In this document: positions 45,901-54,966 of the stretch, one piece after another
Numbering within the stretch: position 1 is the first letter of the stretch
Layout: the number at the start of each line of letters is the position of its first letter
NCBI RefSeq assembly: GCF_964204645.1
Contig: NC_134025.1
Coordinates: 16,832,001-16,896,000, forward strand
Source of the DNA: Tubulanus polymorphus
Lineage: Eukaryota; Nemertea; Palaeonemertea; Tubulaniformes; Tubulanidae
DNA: 64,000 nt
Direction: 5' to 3'
The notes under the pieces: generated by a model
What the model saw: the letters and a program-made list of their open reading frames with translations, nothing else
What the model was told of the DNA's origin: nothing
Database searches by the model: none
Position numbers and translations under genes: made by a program

Positions 45901-46493
45901 TCTATTATAATATATTACAACCACTTTTTGGAGAAAAACATATAGAAATATTATATTTTGATACCGATTCTTACATATTAAAGATAAAAACTGATAACAT
46001 AACTGATGATTTAAAAACATTAAAACATCATTTTGATTTCAGTAATTATCCTAAAGATCATGACTTGTTTAGCAATGATAATAAAAAAGTTCCCGGTAAA
46101 TTCAAAGATGAATTAGGTGGTGAAGAAATGATTGAATTCATAGGTATTCGATCTAAAATGTATTCATATAAAACTAAAGAACATGAAGCTAAAAAGTTAA
46201 AAGGAATAACCAAAAGTGAAGTAGAAAAGAATATTCATTTCAAAGATTACATCAATTGTATATTCAATGAAGAAGTTAGAAAACATAAGATGAGATGTTT
46301 AAGATCTGAAGATCATGAAATGTTTATTGAAGAAATTGAAAAGATAAGTCTAAACCCATTTGATGATAAAAGATATATTCTGGATGATGGAATTCATACA
46401 GTTGCTTATGGTTGCAATTTAGATGAATACTTAAAATTTAAAAGAGAAGAAACAAAAGAGAACGAGATAACGAAAAGAATTCTAACGTGTTAA
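42966..46493 (+). CDS. Protein-primed family B DNA polymerase (pPolB)
   Basis: The 1175-residue frame is open. In order: an N-terminal region ending in the CFLWAIISCLHP block (about 139), an exonuclease domain, an inserted Cys/His module (CYYCEKIF and RDHDHLNGKFRGGAH, about 429-460, like recombination endonuclease VII), Exo II HNLSGYDAH (about 475) and Exo III YLKSDVLLL (about 640). Polymerase motifs follow: A DANNLYG (about 731), B KLMNNAFYGKT (about 898) and C YFDTDS (about 997). The Exo I site, normally Asp-x-Glu, reads IYGGFES, so its first Asp is lost and proofreading may be weak. It replicates the linear element. Motif C has no intein, unlike copy A. Confidence 0.95.
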   Translation: MKEIIKIITDVEYPKISISVKVKFIKSEDKPIYNINSHSQHIISKQHIDDKLDKCYNEVKTKIEEKYFEGSGLIFDEIIFMTLHVYNTKYNKLTKSKPIDENNVSYYKEPDIEASSYIKLPFKTNAVINVQNEDDKCFLWAIISCLHPTEDITHSFRLTHYKPFENNYKIDKYPVRIKNIPKIERDNNIKINVSDLIKLPNTKGNNIKHYTLEPLYLSKDYDSNGVIDILYYENHYMWIKQIDLFFKSENDHHKIYLCRKCLHRFSNESTLLNHKHLCENHDYCKLVLPNEKDKILEFKKYDYKNKVPFVIYGGFESLNKELTDQDRKEIYYKRKKLNSNENDFSDEPPKTNTIKKIHQSAAAFGLYIKSDYPELIESEYYHYRNENVINHFCDLLIEYEIRFSKLYNTNIEIIMTEEDKEEFAFAGKCYYCEKIFNYKDKKVRDHDHLNGKFRGGAHENCNLQAKKINFVPVIFHNLSGYDAHLFIKQLCHKIEEINNEIEILNSNRSKDKIPTYKFRMLAKTSENYISFQFGCLRFIDSYRFLNSSLDNLSKSLVDDELKILKQHYPNNDDFQLMRYKGAIPYSFYKSHNDFNMTELLKEQFYDELKNEYVKDEVYNRTLNIWNHFKIENHGQLVDLYLKSDVLLLTDIFERFRDVNLKYFNIDPCHCYSSPGLTWDCGLKFTNIKMDSLTNIDQLLLFEKSIRGGVSGVLGDRYFNVNDNPGYKLLYIDANNLYGWAMMEPQPYGVFELTEVLQNENNDKFDWKKRILDIADDSDTGYFFVVDLEYPEHIKFKSRNLAYCPEHKTVTHEELSNYQKRIKPENHIHTEKLMVTQEDKYNYIVHYRMLKFYLKQGMVLKKVHRYISFSQSKWLEKYIDFNIKQRTKAKTDFEKDFYKLMNNAFYGKTCENIRNRNDIELVSNGKRIRHLQSYPKFIGNRIFDENLAAVKMRRTSMKFNKPIYVGASVLELSKLLMYEFYYNILQPLFGEKHIEILYFDTDSYILKIKTDNITDDLKTLKHHFDFSNYPKDHDLFSNDNKKVPGKFKDELGGEEMIEFIGIRSKMYSYKTKEHEAKKLKGITKSEVEKNIHFKDYINCIFNEEVRKHKMRCLRSEDHEMFIEEIEKISLNPFDDKRYILDDGIHTVAYGCNLDEYLKFKREETKENEITKRILTC

Positions 46494-46495
46494 TC

Positions 46496-46525
46496 AAATT
46501 TTAATAAAAATATGTTATTAAAATG
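46496..46525 (+). promoter_or_regulatory. Early-type upstream box, second case
   Basis: TTTTAATAAAA, a 10-base spacer and TTATTAAAATGG at the start codon of the OB-like gene, matching the box at 42429. Confidence 0.55.
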
Positions 46526-46876
46526 GAGAGTAAACAAGCAAACAGTGAGAACAACAAATTATTTCTAGATAGAATTAAAGATATCACAAATGTAAAATCT
46601 GCAGATTATAAATTCAAAAAGTTAACAGAATTAACAATCCATATGAAATATCTAATTACAAATATTGATACAGTTACTAATAACTATGGAGATAAATTAG
46701 TTATTCACTTAGAATATGAAGGATTAAAAGGAAATACATATAAATTCAGAACATATTTACCGGATAGATTTCATAGATTATCAAGTGAAGATCTAGAAGA
46801 ATTATGTTCTGGTGATTTCTATTTCGTATACAAAGGTAAGAATGAAAAAGGGCACCATGAAATAGATTTCGAATAA
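46523..46876 (+). CDS. Small OB-like protein downstream of polymerase
   Basis: The 117-residue protein has a charged N-terminal helix, then the pattern NNYGDKLVIHLEYEG, FRTYLPDRFHRLSSEDLEEL and YKGKNEKGHHEIDFE. Strand-strand-helix-strand order and position beside the polymerase suggest a small nucleic-acid-binding, perhaps OB-fold, protein; that is inference. A frameshifted relative lies at the far end of copy A on the opposite strand (14477-14804). It uses the early-type box rather than TAAATG. Confidence 0.65.
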   Translation: MESKQANSENNKLFLDRIKDITNVKSADYKFKKLTELTIHMKYLITNIDTVTNNYGDKLVIHLEYEGLKGNTYKFRTYLPDRFHRLSSEDLEELCSGDFYFVYKGKNEKGHHEIDFE

Positions 46877-46893
46877 GAAAATATGTAAAATAA

Positions 46894-47652
46894 ATGGCGG
46901 AATTAAAAGAATACAGAATATTTGTTGATTCTAGAAGGCTTACAAATTATAAATCTCATAATTTACTAGTTCAATTAGATAGAGAATTCAAGAATTGTGT
47001 AGATTTGAAATTAGTCAATATAAGTTTATGTAATTCTTTTTACAATATATCGAATAAAACTATTGAACATAATACTTTTTTAATTCATATTAGAAATGTA
47101 AATAAATGGTTTCATCTAATTTTAAAACCAGGATTATATAATTTAGAAACATTAGCTCAAGAAATCAATCGTAGAGCACGGTTGAAAATTAGAAAAGATG
47201 ATAAATTTTTAATAAGATTTTTAAAAAGTGATAGCTCAAATAAAATTAAAATAAAGGTATTTGATGAAAGTCAACATGCATTTATAGTAAAAAAACCACT
47301 AGCTAAATTGCTAGGAATTGCACCAGATGTTGTTACAGTAAACGTAGAAGGCATTTCAAATATAATACCTTTTACACACTTTTATATTTATTGCAATTTA
47401 ATCGATCCTACAAAAACATTCGAAGCAACTAAAGATATAACTTGTAATTCTGGTTTACAAAACATTTTACCATTGAAGAATGTTAAAGAATTTGGAACGC
47501 AAATAAATTATAATTTAACAGAATGTGATTTCAAACCTTGTATTCCACATTTCAATAATTTCAAATTAGAAATAAGAAATCATAATGGTTATTTAATTGA
47601 TTTGAATAACTTTCCTGTAATATATGAATTAGTTATAGGATGTAGAGAGTAA
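46894..47652 (+). CDS. Penton-like minor capsid protein
   Basis: The 252-residue frame is intact. The opening EYRIFVDSRRLTNY is followed by LLVQLDREFKNCVDLKLVNI and FYNIS, and then LKPGLYNLETLAQEIN and a Leu-Leu-Gly-Ile segment. This is the usual order in Polinton and virophage pentons: first strands, an Asn-Ile turn, then a Pro-Gly-x-Tyr helix start. A single jelly roll at the five-fold vertices is expected. It starts at TAAATGG. The fold assignment is by pattern, not by search. Confidence 0.75.
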   Translation: MAELKEYRIFVDSRRLTNYKSHNLLVQLDREFKNCVDLKLVNISLCNSFYNISNKTIEHNTFLIHIRNVNKWFHLILKPGLYNLETLAQEINRRARLKIRKDDKFLIRFLKSDSSNKIKIKVFDESQHAFIVKKPLAKLLGIAPDVVTVNVEGISNIIPFTHFYIYCNLIDPTKTFEATKDITCNSGLQNILPLKNVKEFGTQINYNLTECDFKPCIPHFNNFKLEIRNHNGYLIDLNNFPVIYELVIGCRE

Positions 47653-47668
47653 TTTTTTCATTATATAA

Positions 47669-48025
47669 ATGAATATAACTGTTGGGCCGAGCATATGTTT
47701 TGGATTTGATTTTAAACGTGAGAAAGAAATGAAATTTAACGTTACTGATGTAATTACACATATTAAAAATATTGCATTTTCTAATGAAACAACATTTGAG
47801 TATGAAACAACAATAGATAAAGAAACTTTTAATGTAGAAAAGATTACTAATTTAATTAGAGAATCTTTAAGATTTTATGAATTAGATGAAGATTTTATCA
47901 TCGATGATATTAAAAAAATAATAATTGAAATATATACAAATGAAACTAGTAATGAAATAAATGTTGAATTAATCATCACTAAGATAACTAAATATTTTGA
48001 TGATAGTAATTTCTTTGATAAATAA
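47669..48025 (+). CDS. Unknown Polinton protein, 118 residues
   Basis: An acidic protein starting MNITVGPSICFGFDFKREKE, with helical repeats rich in Ile, Glu and Asn and an Asp-rich end (KYFDDSNFFDK). I do not recognise the family. It sits between the penton and a chain of membrane-protein genes, starts at TATATAAATG, and its stop is directly followed by the next start. It is conserved in copy A (broken there), so it was under selection in the family. Confidence 0.7.
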   Translation: MNITVGPSICFGFDFKREKEMKFNVTDVITHIKNIAFSNETTFEYETTIDKETFNVEKITNLIRESLRFYELDEDFIIDDIKKIIIEIYTNETSNEINVELIITKITKYFDDSNFFDK

Positions 48026-48247
48026 ATGAGTGATAATAAGTGGATAATAACTGGATTATATAATGGCGCATTACTATCAGTTGGAACTGTTGGTTATTCA
48101 ATGGTATTAAAAAAAGTATTTAAAATGGGAAGTGTTAATGTTGATAGATTTGATATAAATGATATCTTAAAATTAACATTAGCAGTTACTTTATCTAATT
48201 TAACTATTGATTATTTGGAAAAACAAAAATATATTCCTCCCATATAA
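48026..48247 (+). CDS. Small membrane protein, 73 residues
   Basis: It opens MSDNKWIITGLYNGALLSVG, a hydrophobic N-terminal segment, followed by a basic KKVFKMG turn and a second moderately hydrophobic stretch (ILKLTLAVTLSNLTI). The start abuts the preceding stop within TAAATG. In copy A a mariner-type MITE sits in codon 11. Function unknown; a virion membrane component is possible. Confidence 0.7.
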   Translation: MSDNKWIITGLYNGALLSVGTVGYSMVLKKVFKMGSVNVDRFDINDILKLTLAVTLSNLTIDYLEKQKYIPPI

Positions 48248-48273
48248 ATGCATAATTTTTTTTTGCTAAATAA

Positions 48274-48696
48274 ATGGCTTCTGCAATTATAACTATTATA
48301 GGATCGGCAATTGTTAACGCTTTAGCATTTACTGGTGGCGGTTATTTATTTAAGCATATTGATAAAAATAGTTCATTAGGAGAACAAAGAAGACATAACT
48401 TAGCATTAGAGAAATACAATAAAGCAGCAGAAGAATATAGAGAAAAAAGACAAAACTATATGGATTATATTAACAAGGAATTATATGATCAGAAGATTTC
48501 ACATAGAGATTTTCAATCAGTTGATGATGCAATGAGTTTATATAACGCGGTAACCAATAAAGAAAAATTACATCTATACAAACCTAAATTATCAGATTAT
48601 TATACCCCAAGTAATGAACAGAAGAAATATGAAATAATATGGATTTTAGGTGGAACTGTTATTGTTATATTTGTTGCTTATAAGTTTACTAATTAA
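48274..48696 (+). CDS. Conserved Polinton membrane protein, MASAI family
   Basis: The 140-residue intact form of 5414-5833: hydrophobic start (SAIVNALAFTGGGYLF, residues about 11-26), RRHNLALEKYNKAAEEYREK helix, LSDYYTPS motif (about 104-111) and a C-terminal membrane helix (about 120-137). This architecture recurs in animal Polintons; the function is not established. It starts at AAATAAATGG. Confidence 0.75.
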   Translation: MASAIITIIGSAIVNALAFTGGGYLFKHIDKNSSLGEQRRHNLALEKYNKAAEEYREKRQNYMDYINKELYDQKISHRDFQSVDDAMSLYNAVTNKEKLHLYKPKLSDYYTPSNEQKKYEIIWILGGTVIVIFVAYKFTN

Positions 48697-48721
48697 TTAT
48701 TTATTATTTTTTGTTAAATAA

Positions 48722-49183
48722 ATGGATGATAAAGTTGATAATATTGATATTATTCCTCATGATATAAATAAAACTAAATTAAAAATATATTTAGAAAAAC
48801 AAATATTAGAATTTGAAAGTGACTTAAAAGTAAAAAAGAAAAAATATCTAAAAAGTAAAATTATATATTATTTGATTATAAATGGTTCGGTTACAATTAG
48901 TTCTGTAATAACATTTCTAGCAATATTCAGTCCATTAACACCTTTAGCTATATCAATTGGTGTGTTAGGATTAAGTTCAAGTGTTTTAACTGGTATAAGT
49001 TCGAAATTGAATATTAAAAGTAATAAAGAAAAAATTAAAACTAATATAAAAGAAATTAATAAATTAAAGAATACACTAGATTATATAATAAGTTTAAATG
49101 GTCATATAACAGTTGAAGAACAAGATAAATTATTAAAAGAATTAATAAATTATCAATTTTTTAATTATATAAATGGCAGATAG
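48722..49183 (+). CDS. Two-helix membrane protein
   Basis: The 153-residue protein has an acidic N-terminus, a lysine-rich helix (KVKKKKYLKSK), a long hydrophobic hairpin (residues about 50-95, with ITFLAIFSPLTPLAISIG and VLGLSSSVLTGISS) and a charged tail. Its last 11 bases overlap the next gene. The copy A version is stopped early. No named family comes to mind. Confidence 0.7.
   Translation: MDDKVDNIDIIPHDINKTKLKIYLEKQILEFESDLKVKKKKYLKSKIIYYLIINGSVTISSVITFLAIFSPLTPLAISIGVLGLSSSVLTGISSKLNIKSNKEKIKTNIKEINKLKNTLDYIISLNGHITVEEQDKLLKELINYQFFNYINGR
49158..49175 (+). promoter_or_regulatory. Late-type start signal (T-rich tract, TAAATG), example
   Basis: A T-rich stretch runs into TTATATAAATGG, where the last letters include the start codon. 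The same TAAATG is found at the starts near 4234, 4587, 5414, 5854, 6305, 7672, 9150, 10436, 11564, 12457, 12995, 46894, 47669, 48026, 48274, 48722, 50575 and 52080 (plus) and 14804, 54966, 56446, 57041, 58017 and 61539 (minus). It equals the poxvirus late initiator core; the comparison is mine and untested here. Confidence 0.6.
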
Positions 49184-50558
49184 TTTTCCAAAAGATTTCC
49201 AATATAATAAATCAATTAAATATAATATTCCAGCAATAGATTTTAATAAAGATATTACATATAGAAATGAAGTTTTAGATTCATTAACTAATTTAGAAAT
49301 TTATGTTACTGAAACTAATAATTTTAATGCAAAGATGGAAAATATATTTCATGTATATTTAATTAATTTTAAAAAATTGAAAGATGAAAAACAATGGTTA
49401 TTAAAATCTAACATGAAGTATTGGCAGAACCAATTAAATTTTGCTGTTTATTGTGCAACAACAGGATGTGGAATAAGTTGGAATGATCATTTGAATAATT
49501 CTAAATATAAACTAATTCAAAGTTTATTTAGATTTCATACATACTTTCAAATCAGAATAATATTAAATGAATTAGAGTGCGCTTTACCAGGATCTAGGTA
49601 TTTTAAAGAATTAGATAATAATATTAATTTATCAAAGTTTTATAAAATTTGTAATGAATTTAATATAGATATAAATAATTCTGATTTTAGAACAAAAATT
49701 GTAACAATAAGATCACTTTCTTGCCCCAAAAAGATTGCAGAATATTGTGCACTTCCCATACCATCTAATAGTTTGTATAATATCTATAGTCATAAATTAG
49801 GTTATGGTAAAATAGAAACTAAGGATTTAGAAACATTAAATTTTAATAAATTACCGACATTTTATGATAATTTAAAACAAGAAAACAATAATGGTTGGGT
49901 TTATTTCATTTTAGGAAATAATGAAGGTTTTACAAAATCAGGTATACAAAGAATAAATCAATCTATTAGAACTTATTTGATATGTATTCTAGGTGCACAA
50001 GTTGAAACAAGATCACCGATAATTGGAAATTTAAATACATCATTCGATACACAAAAACAATTTAAAGTTTTATTTGAAGATTCCATTCATAATGATAAAA
50101 ATAGATCGATTCCAGAAAACATTATAAGATATCAAAATTATTTAGATAAATCTCATGTAAGACTAAATTATTGTATAGGCCCTAATCTATTAATTATTTC
50201 TAATGATTTAGTATTGAAGATGGGAAATATAATTGGTTATAATAATCTAATTAAAACTGCAACAATAAATAATTCATTTGGATTAAATGATATAAATAAA
50301 AAGATTATTACCGCCCCAAAATTAATGGAAGGTGAAAAAAATAAAAAACATATTCAATCAACAGAAACTAAAACTAAGAATATTAAATTAAATAATGATT
50401 CTAAACCGGATTATAATACATCAGAAAATATTAAAACTGATAATATTCAACATGATATAATTAAAACTGATAATGATAATAAATTACATGAAAATACTAA
50501 ATTAGCTATAACTTGTATAGGAATTGTAATCGGAGGAATATTATATTTTAAATTTTAA
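49173..50558 (+). CDS. Conserved Polinton structural protein with RxNxSIRTY block
   Basis: The 461-residue frame is intact. I recognise its core from other Polintons: FAVYCATTGCGISW (about 90-103), FRFHTYFQIRIILNELECAL (about 118-137), GFTKSGIQRINQSIRTY and LICILGAQVETRSPIIGN (about 255-290), then QKQFKVLFEDSIH. The tail is Asn/Lys-rich and ends in a membrane helix (LAITCIGIVIGGILYF). The function is not established; its constancy beside capsid genes suggests a virion or assembly protein. It starts at TATAAATGG. Confidence 0.8.
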   Translation: MADSFPKDFQYNKSIKYNIPAIDFNKDITYRNEVLDSLTNLEIYVTETNNFNAKMENIFHVYLINFKKLKDEKQWLLKSNMKYWQNQLNFAVYCATTGCGISWNDHLNNSKYKLIQSLFRFHTYFQIRIILNELECALPGSRYFKELDNNINLSKFYKICNEFNIDINNSDFRTKIVTIRSLSCPKKIAEYCALPIPSNSLYNIYSHKLGYGKIETKDLETLNFNKLPTFYDNLKQENNNGWVYFILGNNEGFTKSGIQRINQSIRTYLICILGAQVETRSPIIGNLNTSFDTQKQFKVLFEDSIHNDKNRSIPENIIRYQNYLDKSHVRLNYCIGPNLLIISNDLVLKMGNIIGYNNLIKTATINNSFGLNDINKKIITAPKLMEGEKNKKHIQSTETKTKNIKLNNDSKPDYNTSENIKTDNIQHDIIKTDNDNKLHENTKLAITCIGIVIGGILYFKF

Positions 50559-50574
50559 GTTTTTTATTATGTAA

Positions 50575-51975
50575 ATGGCAGAAGGTGGGGAAGATATTCC
50601 ATTGAATCCTTTTGGTGATGAACCCGGTATAAGTGATGAACCACAACCTGATTTTAATGAAACTAATATTGATAATGATGATGAATCAGCATATAATTCT
50701 AATTTAGCAGATAGTGGTTCTAAAGTCCCATCAACAGAAGAAAATGATAGAAGAATTAGATCGAGAATACCTACTGAAAATTTAGACCCAGGTTTAGAAA
50801 GAGAAAATTTAGAAAATTATGAATTTATGTATGAATTTCAACATGTATTTAAAGAATCTGGATATAATATAAATGATAGAGGCGCTAGAGTTTTAGTACA
50901 AGAATTAAAATCTTTAGATGGTGAATATTATTATCATTTGAAAGATGATTATTATATTGATATCTCTTATAAAAAACAAAACAAAATATTAGCAGAATCA
51001 ACTTTGCTTAAGTCTGACTCATTACTATCTAGAATTAAAATAATAAGAAATGGTAATGAAATAGAAGATGTAACACAAGAAGAAATTATTAAAAATGAAA
51101 GAGTATTTAAACAAAGAATTAATGAATTATTTGAAACAATCAAAGATAATCCAGAAACAGAAACAACTTCTGAACAGAATAAAACTTCCAAAACTAGTAA
51201 ACTTAAATCAAATAAAGTTCCAATTGAAAAACTTTTACCGAATGGATTACTTGATGCAACAGATCAAGAATTAGAAGATTTAGATATATTTTCTGATAAA
51301 GCAATTAGAGAGATTATTAGTATAAGAAATGCATCTGATAAAATTGCGCATGATAAAAGTATAAGAGATTTTAAAATTAGAACTTTAGAAAAAGAATTAA
51401 CTGATAAAAATAAAGAAATAGAACAATTAAAGTCTGATTTAGATCATCAAGTAATTGATGAAATAGAATATAGGCAAAAAGAATTACGTTTAGAAAAAGA
51501 AAAAGATGATTTAGAATATAACATAGAATTACAAAAAGAAGAAATTAAATTATTATTAAAATCATATGATTATAATATTAATAGATTAAAAGATGTTTTT
51601 AAAAGATATCTAATAAAACCAGATTCTAAAATATCATTGAAAGATAGAATAAAATTATTATTTAAGTTTGAAGGAATAACAATTCTTTCAATTCTAACAG
51701 CTGTAACTATGTTATTTACAACAATAGGTTTAGCAATATCAAATGCTTTGAAATCTACTCCTACTCCCAATAAACCGGATAAACCCCCGAATGACAATAA
51801 TTCTATACAAGATAAAGTTAAGGATGGTTTAAAGAAATTAGCAAAATATTTATGGGAACTATCTAAAAAATCTGCTGCAGCATTGCCAGGAGTTATTGCA
51901 TCAATTGTTGGTTTTATATTGAAATCTGCTGGGAATATTCTTAACTTTGCTGCTGAACATATTATTTTATTTTAA
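50575..51975 (+). pseudogene. Coiled-coil/membrane protein, C-terminally truncated
   Basis: The 466-codon frame holds an acidic N-terminus, a PNGLLDATDQELEDLDIF block, a charged coiled-coil region (about 260-340), a hydrophobic segment (ILSILTAVTMLFTTIG), a proline-rich linker (TPTPNKPDKPPND) and an amphipathic-to-membrane C-terminus (SAAALPGVIASIVGFILKSA). An extra base near 51973 ends it right after EHIILF; copy A continues for about 20 residues forming one more membrane helix. The layout is familiar from other Polintons, without known function. The protein may still be partly functional. Confidence 0.75.
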
Positions 51976-52079
51976 AATTACAGTTGTAAGTGCTATTATT
52001 TTTGGGTTAGTAAATATGATATCAAAAAATATCAAGTAACCATGATTAAAAATAAATAATTAATTTCTTTGTTAAATAA

Positions 52080-53327
52080 ATGAGTGGGAGTTATATCAAT
52101 CCTTCTAAGAATCATAGAATATCTAATGCTATTAAAGCAGAAAGATCACATCAGATAATTACTAATAACCCTTCTAATATTAATCCTGGTGAAACTTTAT
52201 ATGTTAGAATTCATAGATTAACACAAAATACTTTTTATGTTCCAAATAGTATTTATTTATCAGCCGATATAAAAGTAACTGGCCATGATAACAATTATGT
52301 TGTTGATAATGTTGAAAGATATTTGATTAAAAAATTAACTATAAAGATTGGTCCGGAAACAGTTTTCTCATTAGATGATTATAATTTATTTATGCATTAT
52401 AAAGATTAATGGTTAACTAAAGAAAATAGAAATAATATGATATTTCAGGGTATTCAATCGGAAAACCATAATAAATTAAGATCAGGAGCTAATGACGCAA
52501 TAGTAACTCGTGCCACAGATAATTTGATAAAAAAGATTTATGGAAGCAAATATAAAATTCCATTAGACTTTGAATTGATAAATAATAATGCACCTTTATA
52601 TAAATACGCAATTCAAGAAGACGTTATATTCGAAATAACATTTGCTCCTGTAAATGAAATTGTATTATCTAGCGTTGTTAAAGATATGAGTTATGAATTA
52701 TCGAATATATGTTTAGAATATGATACAGTAACTGATGAAAATATTGCTAACACAATTCAAACTCAATACAATCAAGGATTTTCATTATTATATGATTATA
52801 TTGATAAATTTAAAACCGTAACTATTAATGCAAATGATGAAATTATTAATGAGAATATTAACTTCCCAAGAAGATCTATTAAAGGTATATTAATATTTTT
52901 TACCATTGCAACATATACTAATGGTGCAATAAATGTTGATAATTATTATAATCCTGAAATAACAAAAGTAAAAATAACTATCGAAGGAATAGCAAATAAA
53001 ATATTTTGTCAAGGAATGAGAATGATTGATCAATGGCCAGAAATTAGAAAACATTTTATGAATGAAAATGTGAAATCATCTGAAAATTGTAATATTAATC
53101 AAATTGATTATTATACCGGTAATAAATATGCATTATGGTTAGATTTTAAAACAACAGAGGATAATTCATTACATGGTTCTGGAAAAAAACTACAAAACAC
53201 TAAAGATGGAATACAATTATTCATGACAAAGAAAAAGGGAAGCCTAAATTTCAAAATGCATATTTATATTATATCTGACGCGCAATTAAATATTGTAAAT
53301 TCACAATTAGATAGTGTTATGTATTAA
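52080..53327 (+). pseudogene. Major capsid protein (double jelly-roll), one stop
   Basis: A 415-codon gene with a single in-frame TAA at 52407-52409, where copy A has the leucine codon TTA. Before it: MSGSYINPSKNHRISNAIKA, a YVPNSIYLSADI-type strand and IGPETVFSLDDYNLFMHYKD. After it: FQGIQSENHNKLRSG, NFPRRSIKGILIFF and DQWPEIRKHF. Length and order fit the Polinton capsid protein that builds the icosahedral shell. The stop could be a recent mutation or an assembly error. It starts at AAATAAATGAG. Confidence 0.88.
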
Positions 53328-53359
53328 AATTTTAACTTTAATAAAAAATCTTATATTAA

Positions 53360-54199
53360 ATGGAAGGAGGTAAAGTATATAAACATATTCCATACATCGA
53401 TACACATGAAAATAATGATGGTTTATATTATGTAATACCTTGTAATATAGCTTTGATATTTGATCCTATTTTCAAAATTTATAAAACTAAACTAATAGAA
53501 ATCGATAATAATAAAAGTGGTGTTGTTGATAATTTAAGTAATGTAATTGATAATAATGTAATACCTACTACAGTAATACCTACTACAGTAATACCTACTA
53601 CATCTAATAATGTAATACCTACTACATATAATAATGCAATAATGTTAAATGTTAGTGAAAATAGAAATTATTGTGATTATTGTAAAGGTGAATTTTCAAA
53701 CGCTCCATCAAATTGGAATAAACATATGAATACAAAGGTACATATTACTAATGTTATAGAACGTGTTGGTTTAAGAGAATTTATAGAACACCCATTTAGA
53801 TATGTTACAAAGTTTGTTTCAAATAAAAAAGTAAATGGTAAAGAATTATATGAAGATTTTTTATTAGCAACACCTAATAAAGATGAATTAGATTTAACTG
53901 ATGCTAATGAAATATTAGGATCAAACACTGTAAATGAAATATTAGGAGCAAAGACTAATAAAGATTCTATGAAACATAAAGTAGAAAATAATGATAACTT
54001 TGATTGGATGAATAAGCATAACAATGAAACAACTATTGATGATTCGGTAAAAAAGGTGAAAAATAAGTATAAAAATAATAAAGAATTTGAAGAAGAAAAT
54101 TCGGTAGAGAATTTGAAAAAATTGATGGGGTATGATAGTGAATTGGAGAGTGATGATGAAAGTGATTCAGAAAGTAATTATCTAACACTCAAAAAGTAA
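53360..54199 (+). CDS. Zinc-finger protein with VIPTT repeats
   Basis: The 279-residue protein has a leading folded-looking region, then four near-identical VIPTT units (about 66-90), a C2H2 finger YCDYCKGEFSNAPSNWNKH with a second His (about 103-127), and an acidic, Asn-rich tail. The upstream sequence has the TTTAATAAAA box and TATTAAATGG, intermediate between the two start classes. It has no counterpart in the visible part of copy A. It faces the packaging ATPase gene, converging on a short repeat region. Function unknown; a DNA-binding regulator is plausible. Confidence 0.7.
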   Translation: MEGGKVYKHIPYIDTHENNDGLYYVIPCNIALIFDPIFKIYKTKLIEIDNNKSGVVDNLSNVIDNNVIPTTVIPTTVIPTTSNNVIPTTYNNAIMLNVSENRNYCDYCKGEFSNAPSNWNKHMNTKVHITNVIERVGLREFIEHPFRYVTKFVSNKKVNGKELYEDFLLATPNKDELDLTDANEILGSNTVNEILGAKTNKDSMKHKVENNDNFDWMNKHNNETTIDDSVKKVKNKYKNNKEFEEENSVENLKKLMGYDSELESDDESDSESNYLTLKK

Positions 54200-54224
54200 T
54201 AAAGGTTGAAAATTGTATAAAATA

Positions 54225-54345
54225 ATAGTAAATAAAAAAGGGGTTTTTAAGTATTTAAGGTATCTAATAGGGTATCAGGTATTAGGGTATCAGGTATTAG
54301 GGTATCTAATGGGGTATCAGGTATTAGGGTATCTAATACATAGTC
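54225..54345. repeat. GGGTATCAGGTATTA tandem words between converging genes
   Basis: GGTATCTAAT and GGTATCAGGTATTA alternate about six times in the gap between the zinc-finger gene and the opposed ATPase gene. It may act in transcript ending; no clear hairpin. Confidence 0.65.
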
Positions 54346-54354
54346 ATATAAATT

Positions 54355-54966
54355 TTATTTTATAAATTTATATTCATAGGGAAATTGTAGTCTCAGTAAT
54401 AATTTTGAACCTTTATTATTCTTTAATTTATTCATATATTCATCGTGTAATTCAGTAGGTATAATTTGATTTTCTTCCAATGATTGTTGCATAGATTTTT
54501 TATCTTTGTTATAAAATAAAACTAGAAATCTTATATCCTCCCTAAAGTCTTAAACAATTGAATTATATTTTTGATTTAAAACCCATGTTGTTATCCCAAA
54601 ATGTCTCCCAGAGAAAGCTAAATAACATAACTCACTTTCTCTCACTTTTGAATCATGTAAATTAGCGCAATCATCTATAATGAATAATGTATTTGATCCT
54701 TTATAAGTATCAATTGCTATTTTTATACAATTATCTAAATTTTCTTTTACTGTTTTAGGGTCTAATATAATAAACTTTTTCTTCTTAACTATATCTCTAT
54801 TATATGTTTTATTCATTTCATAAGTAGGACAGAATAATATTATATTATCAAAATGATTCTTATAAATAGTTTCTAACAAATCTAATATGAAATGTGTTTT
54901 ACCACAGTTTGTTACTCCAGTAACTAACATATTATGCGGTTCAAATATAAATAAATCTTTATTCAT
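54355..54966 (-). pseudogene. Packaging ATPase (one in-frame stop)
   Basis: Walker A GVTNCGKT and Walker B TLFIIDD are intact and the first 138 codons match 11564-12172. A TAA near 54550-54552 replaces a lysine codon. The same frame then continues for about 64 codons (RFLVLFYNKD and LRLQFPYEYKF) to a natural stop at 54355. It starts at GAATAAATG. The gene lies on the minus strand, inverted relative to copy A. Confidence 0.88.
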
